Below the pieces are notes generated by a model. The model made no database searches. It saw nothing but the letters and a program-made list of their open reading frames with translations, and had not been told where the DNA came from. DNA of 64,000 bases from Heterobilharzia americana (lineage: Eukaryota > Platyhelminthes > Trematoda > Strigeidida > Schistosomatidae): NCBI GenBank assembly GCA_944470555.2, contig OX104127.1, positions 161,857,276 to 161,921,275 of the forward strand, written 5' to 3'. The translations under genes and the position numbers were made by a program. Shown here piece after piece: positions 46,080 through 55,862 of the stretch. Position 1 is the stretch's first letter. Every line of letters begins with the position of its first letter.

Positions 46080-46465
46080 TTTTGAGTTGTCAACTGAGAA
46101 TCAGATGGACAGAAAAAATAAGCAAAGAGGAAACTCTGGCCTGCCAACAAACCAACCAAGAACCCATCACCCAACAAATATGCAGAAGAAAGAAATGGAG
46201 TTGGATTGGATTGGATATACACTGAGTAGACCATTTGGGGACATCATGCATCAGACTACGCCCTCGAGTGGAACCCAAATGGGAAACCGCGACTTGGACT
46301 TCTGAGGGTGACATGGAGGGGATTGTGTGAGGAACAAATGAAAGCTTGTGGGTAGTGGTGGAGCCAGGTAGGAAATGAAGACTAGAAAGAAGAGAGTGAA
46401 GCGGCGACGTGCTACTGAAGCCGTATGTTCCACTAAGAATTCAAGGGACAAATAATAACAATGAT
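46080..46465 (+). mobile_element. RTE-like family A, short 5'-truncated copy (A11)
   Basis: Starts within the NQMDRKNKQ-type block near 46095 and runs to gaattcaagggacaaataat near 46450. Carries only the last part of the coding region (WIGYTLSRPFGDI near 46213) and the 3' end. Confidence 0.8.
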
Positions 46466-46484
46466 AATTATTATGATAAATTGG

Positions 46485-46980
46485 GTGGTTGTGGCTAGCA
46501 GGAGAATCCAGGATGCGCGTCTCATCCTACTTGGGACTCCTCAGTCGGATGTGCCTGGCGTTGTTCCCAACGGGATTCGAACCCCGTGCCCATGGCTTCA
46601 GACGCCACGGTGATATCCACTATGCCACGGAGGGATGAGAACGGTGGCAATAGTTATTACTGTTTATTGACATAGTTGTTATTCTCCGTTCTTTTTGTTG
46701 GATCGAATTGTTCGACCTCAATAGAGGTTCGAGTCTCAGTGGGAATAACATCACTGGGGTGCAGGTACATCCAGCTGACGAGTCCCAAACGGGACGAAAT
46801 GCGCATCCTGGATTCTTTTGCTAGCCACATCTAACCAATTTATCATAATTGATATTCAGGCAATATAGCGGTATCCACATAGGAGCCCATATGCTAATAC
46901 AGGTCGAACAATCCGATCTAATAAAAACAACGGAGAACAACAACTTTGTCAATAAATAGTAATACATAACAATAATAACA
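46485..46980. mobile_element. S1 retroposon pair, head to head, one with an intact hammerhead
   Basis: 46485-46640 is S1 on the minus strand: head with tggcatagtggatatcaccg, B box ggttcgaatcc, hammerhead with core ctgagga and gaga for gaaa, trailer cctggattctcctgctagcc. 46650-46850 is S1 on the plus strand with ggttcgagtctcagtgggaa and an intact hammerhead. 46850-46980 resembles the S1 5' part again (ggagcccatatgctaataca), suggesting tandem origin. Confidence 0.75.
46769..46813 (+). ncRNA. hammerhead ribozyme, S1 (Sm-alpha) type, fully consensus
   Basis: Stem I 5' strand atccag (46769-46774), core ctgacga (46775-46781), stem II gtccc/gggac around an aaac loop (46782-46795), gaaa (46796-46799), stem III tgc/gca (46800-46805), cleavage triplet atc ending at 46807, stem I 3' strand ctggat (46808-46813). 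Every conserved core base is present and every stem pairs. This is the same order and nearly the same sequence as the known Schistosoma Sm-alpha hammerhead, which cleaves itself in the RNA. Activity of this copy is inferred. Confidence 0.85.
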
Positions 46981-47139
46981 ATAATAGAGTGGAGACACTG
47001 TTTATTAAATACTGATCTCTTGATAATTTCATCACTTCATCTGGTGATTAAAATTTCCAGATAAAACAAATTTATCATTCTGTTCATACGTAGATGTCAT
47101 GGAAATGTTTGAATGAGTTCGATTGAATAAAACAATAAA
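46981..47139. other. no feature recognised
   Basis: Short AT-rich gap before the PLE RT fragment. Confidence 0.3.
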
Positions 47140-47640
47140 CTTATTAACTGATATATGATCATCACTTATGACAAGACCATCATCTATTTAGCGCTAACAG
47201 AAAATGAAGTCTTGTAAAGTACCTTCCATTTGATCTTCCAATTTGAAAGTAGATATATCAGCTAACAGGAGCCCAAGTGAGCTCCACATTGCAACACTAT
47301 CAATTTGTTTGTATGATTTCCTCTGAAACTTAAGTCTAATTAATATTCTGTGTAGAGAGTCATAATAACTGGAAATGGTAGTTAGACGTTATATAAGTTC
47401 ATCTTATCATAGATATTATCCACTGTTTCATTTAATACAACATTCGGGAACAGTGATTCTGCATTGATACAGCACACAACTCTATTCTAAATCTTTATGT
47501 TCCCTAGAGTATTTTTGTGGAATGAATTGCTTAAAAAGTCTCTTATTATCTTCAGAATTTCTGTAATCCATTCAGAAAGTTTAGGGTATATTGATTGATT
47601 GATTATAAACATCCACGTCATAGTTTTTTATGAATGTCAT
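47140..47640 (-). mobile_element. Penelope-like RT fragment (P4)
   Basis: On the minus strand, frames shift but the RT order is visible: FRGNHTNKLI then LQCGAHLGSC near 47285-47325 (the FxGxxYxQxxGVAMGSxLGP block in decayed form), ISTFKLEDQMEG near 47230-47265 and IDDGLVISDDHI near 47145-47180 (the YVDD catalytic block, here IDD). The upstream motif A region is not clear. No endonuclease domain is attached. Confidence 0.65.
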
Positions 47641-48024
47641 GAAAGAAGTTGAACGCCAAGTCAGGTTGATTCATTATCTAACTAAGTTTTTATATAATCC
47701 CAGTATTTTTGACAAATTGAAAACAAGATTTTTCTGAACATTTCGCTGTGTATGCTACAGCTTCTTCAGCAGAATATTTGGATTTTTGATTTAACATCGA
47801 AATCTACACACCGTCAAAAGGTACATGTAGAAATTTCTATATTTATGTTATTGGTTAGCTGTTTTTTTGTTGTTCAGACTAATTGTTTCCAGTTAGTCAT
47901 CATAAATTCATACTACAGTCTGTATTATCTATCATCAAAGAACAATTCAATAATCAAAGTGCATATATGCGTATGTGTGTTAACTTTTTAAAGAAAATGT
48001 CATTTAGTGTTTATCATATAGAAA
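47641..48024. other. no feature recognised
   Basis: An open stretch (47752-47991, 79 codons, plus) is hydrophobic but shows no family motif. Otherwise AT-rich. Confidence 0.3.
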
Positions 48025-48330
48025 AAAAGGCATCGGCAAAGGAGCCCATATGTCAATAGAGACCGATCAATTCGGTCCAATCAACGACGGTATCATATAA
48101 AAACAATTATACTAAAAAATATACACTATCGCACAAGAAGTGGCTATCCTGGCTCAGTGGTGTAGTGGATAACCCTCTAACGTTTGAAGCGATTGCCCCG
48201 AGTCCTAATCTCGGTGGGGACAATATCACTCACCGAGAAGTCAGGTACGTCCAGCTGACGAGTCCCAAGTAGGATGAAATACGCATCGTGGATTCTACTG
48301 CTAGCCACGATCCATCATTAACATAAATGA
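48025..48330 (+). mobile_element. S1 retroposon, nearly full length
   Basis: 5' part ggagcccatatgtcaataga through aattcggtccaatcaacgac; A-box region tggctcagtggtgtagtgga near 48150; degenerate B box (gagtcctaatct); ggtggggacaatatcactca; hammerhead; trailer ctactgctagccacgatcca. It is the most complete S1 unit in the window. Confidence 0.85.
48249..48293 (+). ncRNA. hammerhead ribozyme, S1 type, slightly mutated
   Basis: gtccag (48249-48254), ctgacga core, stem II gtcccaagtaggat, gaaa (48276-48279), tacgca, tc, then gtggat. Core bases are conserved; stem I loses one pair next to the core and stem III one. Confidence 0.7.
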
Positions 48331-49585
48331 AAAACATATTTGTATAACCACAATAATTGATACATGTTTTTCTGGTTTTTAAAGTACCAATTTAAATGGT
48401 GATCATTTTCTTAATAAAGTTTTTGTCTAATTAGAGTCTACCATATAGGTGACAAGTCAATACCTTCCTTTCTGTTTAAAGCATCTAATGTTGTTAGATA
48501 TATGTAAGACTTTTGATATCAATCTCTGTTTATGTGTAAGGAAACCCTTTCCTAGTATGTCAACATTGTCAAAATCGATTTTATGCCCACTTTCAATGGC
48601 GTGCAATGCGTGCATGCATGCATGCTTGCTTACTGACCTCTTTTCCAAATTTTTCTATTCCACTTCATTTCTTTAATGAGTGTTTACTGCATAATCTATG
48701 TTCATTCAATCTAACTTTCAGCTATCTACACAACTTTCACCAATATAAATTGGCTTCAAATTCCCTATATTTTATCTTATATACACAGTTGTTTTGGGTC
48801 ATCTTTGGGATTAAATCTTTCACTTTGACTAATGTTTTTTTTCAAAGAATTTGAAGGCTTAAAATATACCTTAATAGCATGCTTTGTACAAACCCTTTGA
48901 ATTTGTTCTGAAGTACCCTTCGTGTATGGAATTGTCATTGTTGATGTCTACGACTTCTCCTCTCTCTCTCTCTCTCTTACTTTTCTTGTCTGTTTCTTTC
49001 TTCTCATTCCTCTTAGTAATATTGTTCAGGACATGCTTTGCATAGTCATTCTCTATCAAATACTTTTCTTATTTTAGAAATTTCATTCTCTTCATCTTCC
49101 GTATCCGTTACAATATTTTTTGCCTTATTTTTCAATAGGTTCAATGCAATCTGGTTTTAACGTTCATTCAATGGTCAGATTGAAAATTTACACATTTATC
49201 AGAATGCGTAGATTTTCTGTAAATTTCTAATTATAAATTCTCCTTTAGGTGTTCTTTGAATAAGACGACAGTCTAAGAAATTCAACGTTTCTGCACTCCA
49301 TTTATTTTCATTTGTAAATTTTATGAAATTCGATACTGAGTTTAAATGTTGTAAAAAAAACTTTGAAGTTATGTTTTCTTGATGATCACAAAGGTATCAT
49401 CTACATATATCCATACTATAGCTTGGATTGATAATGAAAACTATTTAAAGCTTTTTCTTCGAATGCTTTCATATATAAACTAGCTACAATTGAGGATACT
49501 GGTGAGCCCATTGCAATGCCATTAGTTTGACGGTATAACTTGTCTCTAAACGTAAAATATGTTGACTCCAAACATAATCTTAAGC

Positions 49586-49920
49586 TTTTTGAGGGAGTTG
49601 TGGAGATTTGGAAATATTTCAAATTGTTATTCATAGTAGGTTGGAGGAACAAAGGAAACCTGGGAGCACTGGACAGCTGTTTCGTCCTAGTATGGGACAC
49701 AAGTTGGAAATATGGAGCATTGGATTCTGACCCAGTGGCTCAATGGTAACGCGCTGGCCGCGGAACCTGAAGGTCGCGGGTTCGATCCCTGCTTGTGAGG
49801 GGTCGTGGGTGCGCACTGCTGAGGAGTCCCATAGTAGGACGAAACAGCTATCCAGTGCTCTCAGGTTTCCTTTGTTCCTCCAACTGATGTCAGTCAGTCT
49901 ACGATGAATAACAACTTGAA
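49586..49920. mobile_element. S2 hammerhead retroposon inserted in a PLE, inverted dimer with 12-bp target duplication
   Basis: The duplicated target is ataatcttaagc, at 49574-49585 and 49921-49932, both within the PLE coding region. Inside: 49586-49697 is S2 3' end to hammerhead on the minus strand (ttttgagggagttgtggaga, ggacagctgtttcgtcctag), then from about 49700 a plus-strand unit with A box tggctcaatgg (49736-49746), B box ggttcgatccc (49779-49789), an intact hammerhead and the 3' part ending acaacttgaaat. The target duplication proves it moved as a unit into this place. Confidence 0.9.
49813..49858 (+). ncRNA. hammerhead ribozyme, S2 type, intact core with Pol III boxes upstream
   Basis: gcactg (49813-49818), core ctgagga (49819-49825), stem II gtcc/ggac around cccatagta-type loop (49826-49840), gaaa (49841-49844), stem III cag/cta with one mismatch, cleavage triplet atc ending at 49852, cagtgc (49853-49858). 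Stem I pairs over six bases. Core residues all conserved. Confidence 0.8.
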
Positions 49921-50340
49921 ATAATCTTAAGCATTTCATAATGTCTCCCGATGATAATGGATATCTATTTAGTATTACTTCGTCGTTTTCAAGTAAACGT
50001 TTTACAATATTAATTTCATCAGGTATAGGAATACTGGTATAAAGAGAAAGTATGTCAAAATTTCCTATAATTTCTTCTTCTCTTATCGTGTTATGTATTA
50101 TAGGTCTATCATAAAATCATGCGGCTGAGTTGATTTTCATACTGATTTTGACATATTTAGGATGAGGTAATCAGATTTGTGAATTTTCGACAGACTAAAT
50201 AAATGTGATATATATGTCTTAATCAAATCCAGCTGTTTCAAGATTACTTTATTTGTAGATCCTTTCAGCAATAAAGCCAGGAGCTGACAAATAACTTCTT
50301 TTTCATTAACTAAGATACTTTTGTTCATTTAAAATTTATA

Positions 50341-50529
50341 CAGTCTTTATTTTAGGAAATCCATTGTATTTCGGTTACTTTTACCAACGGTTTACAACGA
50401 AAAGCTTCGTCTTTACTGTTGATGACCATGCAAACGTTTTTTGAATGGTTTTGAATAGAACTGATGAATTTTTATAGCATTTTGACTTTTGAGTATTACG
50501 AAAATTTTTATTTGGAGGTTTATAAGGAT
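50341..50529. other. no feature recognised
   Basis: Possibly the upstream part of the PLE; I cannot assign motifs. Confidence 0.3.
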
Positions 50530-50850
50530 TCGTTTATGAATTTTAAGTTGGTATACACGACAGACTGACACCAGACAACACTAGACAACTGTTGCACTTT
50601 AATGTGGGACTTCTCAGCAGTGCGCAGAAATGGCCTAGCTAGGGAATAAGAGCCACTGGATTCCAACCCATGGGTTTGATGGTAACGTATTGCCTGTGGA
50701 ACCTGAAGTTCCCCAGCTTGATCCTTGGTAAGGTCATAGGTGAGTATTGTTGAGAAAACCTCATACTAGGACGAAACAGCTGTCCAGTGCTCCATGGTTG
50801 TCAATGGGTCTTTGACCTATGTCAATCGGTGACTAATATTACGAAAATAG
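50530..50850. mobile_element. S2 hammerhead retroposon, head-to-head inverted dimer
   Basis: 50530-50648 is the minus-strand S2 3' end to hammerhead (ggtatacacgacagactgac, gggacttctcagcagtgcgc). From 50650 a plus-strand unit follows: degenerate A/B boxes (ggtttgatggtaacgtattg, cttgatccttgg), then gtgagtattgttgagaaaac (core damaged), ggacgaaacagctgtccagt (intact 3' half) and a 3' end at about 50850. The arrangement repeats that of 24488-24787 and 49586-49920. Confidence 0.7.
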
Positions 50851-51069
50851 CTGAATAACAGAAGGCAGTGTAACCTTACAGAAACGTATGACTCTGTCAC
50901 TCTTATGCTTCATGAAAATCATGGTCGGTGAACTGACCTGAAAACTTACAACACCACCTTTATAAAAACTCCCATTAGAATTCAGAAGTTATTCGAATGA
51001 CAAAGGAATATTTCTTTCAATAACTTCTTCATCAGGTGCCATAGTTATATGTTTATAGTGCGTAATTTG
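50851..51069. other. no feature recognised
   Basis: Short interval with no motif. Confidence 0.3.
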
Positions 51070-51627
51070 GCATCAAGAATGATGAGATTGCCTTTGTGCA
51101 GCCTATGCAACCGATTCCACAAGAGCAAGTGAATTGGTGGTCCAAAGTGGTCGTTTATCCTTCTCATACCTTCGAATCAGTTGCTGACTGGACAAAAACA
51201 TCTGGAGGCGGTGGGAAAGAACATGTTGTTTAATACTTTACCCAAGTGATTCTTCAATATCTCTGCCAATGCACCTCCCTTGAATATATTGCCTTCTTTG
51301 AAACCGTAGGTGTTTTTTCTATAAACTGCCCAACCTTCATGTTCCTCTAAATGAATCCTGAGGGATAACCATTTCCGATAAAAACTTCTCTAAGCATTTC
51401 CAACTCATCATTTACTGTATCACCCGTACAAATTCTTCAGTTTCTCTTCTCCACTAATGGTCATAATCTTCCTCGGACATTTCATTCAATTTTTTCCTTA
51501 TTATTTGCTCATTCATTGTAATCCATTAGACAATTTTTTGATAACCTTGAGTTGACCATCTAGCCGTTATCGCCTTTTGGCTTTATTGACCCCTTTTGAT
51601 GACTTGTATTGTTCCATTACATTTTGT
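51070..51627 (-). mobile_element. Penelope-like linker and GIY-YIG remnant (P6)
   Basis: Minus strand: NDELEMLREVFIGNGYPSGF near 51355-51415, which matches LEEEISVLKNFLVENGFPP of P1; EGNIFKGGALAEILKNHLGK-type readings near 51240-51300; NDHFGPPIHLLLWNRLHRLH near 51090-51150, a frameshifted YxFxCxC...YIG block. It ends on the right exactly where the 5' end of an RTE family A copy begins (about 51628), the same junction seen at 7907/7908. Confidence 0.65.
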
Positions 51628-52645
51628 TGTACCTGGTTAACTAGTCCACTAGTTACAAGCCGCTCCTAAGCCCGGATAAAGAGGGAAGTTTGGGCATAGG
51701 GCTGGCAACCGTGAGGAGCGAGAAGATGGGCATGGGCTGTTTGATCGATGAAAAGACCCCAAGAGAAGATTTAGATTTCGCCAAAGATGATGATTTATGT
51801 CTAATGTCTTGTCGCACAAACTCAAAGATCTATAGGCGAAAATTACCAAGTTGACAGAAGATGCGGGGCAGCGAAACAGGAATTCAAGTGAATGTAGAGA
51901 AGACGGAAACGATGAAGATACTCAACCAACAACAGCATGAACAACAACCCCTAAATCACAATCAACACCAGAAATCTAAAAGAAGTTGTGTCTTTCGCCT
52001 ACCCATCTAGCTAGGCAGCATCGTCTCAATTACAGGCTGCACAAGCACAGACGAGGATGTCAAAGCAGCCACGATCGGAAAGACAGTAAGTTAGGCTTTC
52101 ACTAGTCTGAAATCAGTGTGGAGATCTTCTGCACTCTGTATAAAGCGTGAACAGGATCCGGATTTTCAACACCAATGTCAAGTCAGTGCTGCTATATGTT
52201 TCAGAAACTTGGCCTGTCACGAAAAGCATTCCCAACAAACTGCAGACATTCATTAACAGCTGCCTATGCTCAGTACTAAAGATCAAATGGCCAGGAAGAA
52301 TAAGCAACAAGGAACTCTGGCCTGCCCACAAACCAACCAAGAACCTATCACTCAATTAATATGCACTGGAAGGAAGTGGAGATGGATTGGATTGAGCATA
52401 CACTGAGAAGGCCGACTGGGGACATCACACGTCAGGCCAGTTGCTCGAGTTGAACCTAGATGGGAAACGATGAGTTGGGTGTCCGAGCCAAGGGTGATAT
52501 GGAGGAGATTGTGTGAGGAAGAAATGAAAGCTTGTGGGCAGTTGTGGAGCGAGGTTTAAAAGACTGCAGAGAAGAGAGTGCAATGGGGACGTGCTACTGA
52601 AGCCATATGTCCCACTAGGAACCCGAGGGACAAATAATGATAATA
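51628..52645 (+). mobile_element. RTE-like family A with 5' end joined to mid-RT (internal deletion, A12)
   Basis: 51628-51712 is the family 5' end (ggttaactagtccactagtt, then agcccggataaagagggaag). It jumps near 51712 to the RT region after motif B (gtgaggagcgagaagatggg) and continues: an FA(K)DDDLC-like block near 51780, the linker, ETWPVTKSIPNKLQTFINS near 52203, and the 3' end cccgaggacaaat-like at about 52640 with an AAT tail. The endonuclease and RT motif A are lost. It is the third copy in the window with the true 5' end and an internal deletion at yet another point. Confidence 0.8.
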
Positions 52646-52749
52646 ATAAATAATGTGATTAAGATTGTACAACGTTTGGAATGATTCGTCGGAAAGGAGA
52701 TTTTCTTCTCTGAATTATCTTTTTCCTTAATTTTTCATTATCCAATAGG

Positions 52750-53640
52750 AGTATTCCGATGGTAGAATTACAGAAGTGTCTTTCCATCCAATTTTCAATC
52801 CAATTTACCTATGCCTTGGAGAGTGATGAAGATCAACTAGCAGTTATGGATTGCAGGATTAAACGAACACAAGATGGAAGTTTAGAGACTAGTGTTTATA
52901 GGAAACCTTCCCATTCGAATCTCTACTTAGACTTCAAATCCTCTCACCCCATCTCAGTTAAAGTGGGCTTAGTTACATGCTTAAGTGATAAGAAGGAGTA
53001 GCTTACTAGTAGGCCAAAAAACATACAAGAAATTAGATGCATCAAGAACACCTTAACTCTCAATAATTATCTACCTAAATTCATCAATAAATTCTTTAGA
53101 AATCGGAAAAAAGTATTAGCAGTAGTAGTGGTAGTAATACAGGTGTTATCATAAATCATTCTACCAATAATAGTAATGATGGTGACCCAGTTGGAACAGA
53201 ATTCAAAGCGTCTGTTGTGTTACCATACAAGCAACTCACCTTAAAAGCCTCAAGAAGAATTCTCAATAAGACTGCGATCACATTTTCTTTTGAAAGATCT
53301 CCTTCATCCAATTCGGCAAAATCATTTAGTCTACCAAACCTCTCTGAAGTGATTGCAAGGTCAAATACACAGATAAACGTAGTCGACCAGACTCGATTAG
53401 GTAAATCAATGCATGCAATTATGCATAATGATTGATACATTAGGGTGGGATAGAGTGAAAGCACTGAGAACTGATTTAGTTGGGTGGAGAGATGAAGGGA
53501 GAGATTGACAACCGACTGAATCTTTGTTTATCGAATCAACACGAAATACATACAGTGACAGGGATGATCCTGCACGTGTTCCACATGTGTGGAAAATTCT
53601 ACCAGCCTTTTCATCACAGAGAATAAGAACTAATTGAACT
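52750..53640 (+). mobile_element. Penelope-like RT thumb and linker (P7)
   Basis: Readings: DGSLETSVYRKPSHSNLYLD near 52873-52930, then FKSSHPISVKVGLVTCLSD near 52935-52990 (the FLD...TSVYRKPTHTNxYLxFxSxHP block), then the post-RT linker (NNYLPKFINKFFRN near 53060-53105; VLPYKQLTLKASRRIL near 53220-53260; SFERSPSSNSAKSFSLPNL near 53285-53345). From 53028 on it is shared with 31266 onward. Upstream part (52750-53027) is present only here. Confidence 0.75.
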
Positions 53641-54065
53641 CTGTTTCAATGTTGTGGTGTTAGCTGATACGAATATGAACCATAAATTGTGTCTTCAATG
53701 TTATCGAGTGCTTCATACTGTTTCCTTGTATGACATTTCTAATAAACAGACTAAAATGGGATTACAATCTACCATAGTGACCAAATCCTATTGCTTTATT
53801 AATGATCACTATTTTTGTTCCAAACACCGGTTACATCATACAACCCATAATATAGGCCATAGAGTCGCTTTTATATCTTAAAGCTTTGTGGTATATTTAC
53901 TCATGGTTACTGAGACTGCATTGCCGATTTGTGAACTGAACTACTACTACAAGAAAAATTTTCGATGTAATTTTTTCAGAGCTACAGTTTATGATACTAA
54001 ACTGTCCAGGTATAAACGGATGTGTACAATTTACTTTTAGACTAAAGTAATACTTTTTACCAATT
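53028..54065 (+). repeat. 1.04-kb segment duplicated at 31266-32305 (right copy)
   Basis: Same orientation and content as 31266-32305, including the B-box-like open stretch (53654-53881), which here differs at four residues (Asn to His, Thr-Ser-Asp to Ile-Ser-Asn, Ala to Val, Trp to Arg). An extra A near 53955 shifts the following frame. Confidence 0.85.
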
Positions 54066-54174
54066 TTCGGTTATACGAAATATTATTTCTTGTTTTGTTG
54101 ATTGGAGAAAACTTGTTGCAACTAGTCCAAAATTATTGAATCCAATATCATTTAGGAATGTGAATTAGAGGATA

Positions 54175-54545
54175 GTCTAACCTGTCGAGGTTGGATTCTC
54201 AAAGTTCCAATGAGAAGTCATGTCCAATGGGGCAAAAACAAGTCGTTGCACGGGAACAGTTACTCAACAATGGCATTGAATAGCGATCTCGATATATCGA
54301 CAACTGACAGAAGTAGGAAATACAGACCACTGGATGCCCACTTAGTTGCTCAGTGCTAACGTGCTGACTATGGAACCTGAAGTTCCTGTGTTCAATCTCT
54401 AATGGCATCATGGGTGCTCACTTCTGGGAAGGCCCATCCTTGGAAGAAACAGCTGTCTAGTGCTTTCAGGTTTCTAATGTCTCTCCAAACGATGTCATTT
54501 CATGATCAGTATCAACCTGAAATCAATAAATGAATCTCCACAAAC
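54175..54545 (+). mobile_element. S2 hammerhead retroposon, full unit, decayed core
   Basis: 5' part aatgagaagtcatgtccaat, a tRNA-like part with tagttgctcagtgctaacgt and gttcaatctc, hammerhead positions with ggtgctcacttctgggaagg (core lost), ggaagaaacagctgtctagt, and the 3' end to about 54545. Confidence 0.65.
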
Positions 54546-55689
54546 CTTTAAACAGAAGAATGGATTGTTTTCATAAAATTGTTTAGGAAAACAAGAACGG
54601 CCATCATAATGTTCACGCGAACCATCTCACTGCACTGTACATCCATTAGTACTAACCAGCATTAAATGGGTTATGACGTTATATCCTATATCACTTTAGA
54701 CGATAAATAAAATGACAGGTGTTTGGACTGAGGAAATATTTAAGTGTTAAAACGAGCTACTTTTAAAAATGACAAGGAATTCTCTCGCCGATGTCATTCA
54801 GTTGAGTAGGTAGTTAAGTAAGCAAGAAGATTTTGATTCTGCTCAATAATGTACCACAAAACGTTTTTACACATATAACTCAGCTTCACTTCTCATTTAC
54901 ACAGAACGAAATAAAACTTCACTTCACAGTATTTAATGATGGAACGTAAAATAGAACTACAACTGCTTTGTTGGAAATCTTCAGGTAACTTTATAATCAA
55001 ACCAAACCAAAGTTGTTAATCTAATGCAAACACAAGCGTAAACGAACAAGAATGTGACAAACTAGCACCGACAACTCATCTTCGGAAGCAACCTCCGGAA
55101 AGCCCAGCACTCTAACACAGCTGCAGTGTTCGACTCAGCTGTTAACCAAGACTTTACCGCTATTTCAACCACCAGGAGTTTATTGAACCTAAAGGGGAAT
55201 AAAAGGAACATGATTGCTTAAATATGAAGACATGGAATACACGATAGGGTGTTCTCATTGCAAGCTCGATCGCCTGCTGGTCAAGGTGATATTGTAACCT
55301 GAATAGTAGACAATTCTCATAGCCCAGTTCCTGAACCACTTATCCGGTATCTGAAGACTTGTAGGCCTTGACCGGCTAATTGGTAATCAATCCCTTAAAT
55401 TTCAGTAGCAACTTATGTTGACCATTTGAGTTTTGTTTTTTATCACAACTAGATTGACGCTTAAAAACTGTCATATTTGTGGAGTAACACTGACACTTCC
55501 AATTTCATACCGTTAAACTAAACTGAATTTCATAACCTCTACTGACAGATGGGTTCCCAAAACGGACGTCTCTATACTGTTTGAATATTTATTATTTTGT
55601 AGTATAATTGATGGCTAGCGTTATAGATCAAACAGTTCGCTCCAGCACAACAACAGGTATCAACATATGATAACAATTCTACCCTGTTG
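54546..55689. other. no gene recognised
   Basis: AT-rich apart from a GC-richer part near 55075-55150. The interval 55250-55390 weakly resembles the right end of 43990-44550. No domain motif seen. Confidence 0.35.
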
Positions 55690-55862
55690 GACAAGAAGCG
55701 GTTGTTGTGCCTTTTTGTTCCAGTGGATAACATTTTGACATTTGAAGCGATGGGCACTGGGTTTCAGTTACTACAAGAACACAATCATTCACTGGAGTAC
55801 AAGTATATCTAGATGATGAGTCCTAAACACGATGAAGTGTTATTAACATATGGTCAGCATTA
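55690..55862 (+). mobile_element. S1 retroposon, decayed
   Basis: tRNA-like head with ttccagtggataacattttg, then gcactgggtttcagttacta, acaatcattcactggagtac and a decayed hammerhead (atctag, atgatga, gtcctaaacacgatga). The core has a changed first base and no GAAA. Confidence 0.5.

Larger units (their letters stand above)
48450..50340 (-). mobile_element. Penelope-like element, RT to GIY-YIG tail, split by an S2 insertion (P5)
   Basis: Minus-strand order: HLFSLSKIHKSDYLILNMSK near 50150-50210 (start of the RT finger); FDILSLYTSIPIPDEI near 50020-50070 (RT motif A); interruption by S2 at 49586-49920; YRQTNGIAMGSPVSSIVASL near 49480-49540 (motif B); WIYVDDTFVI near 49382-49411 (motif C, YVDD); LNFLDCRLIQRT near 49260-49295; and GHKIDFDNVDIL near 48560-48595, the tail of the GIY-YIG domain, at the left end. 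A CT run (48961-48977) lies inside. PLE RT copies RNA at the target and GIY-YIG nicks DNA. Stops and the insertion make it inactive. Confidence 0.8.

Noticed and set aside
47752..47991. Hydrophobic 79-codon frame as a membrane protein
   Set aside because: Hydrophobicity follows from T-rich DNA; no start context or homologous copy.
48871..49059. Basic, coiled-coil-looking minus-strand frame with KKETDKKSKRERERG
   Set aside because: Charged run is produced by the CT microsatellite at 48961-48977 inside PLE sequence.
49736..49789. Functional tRNA gene
   Set aside because: A and B boxes are good, but no acceptor stem can be paired and the sequence continues into the S2 body and hammerhead.
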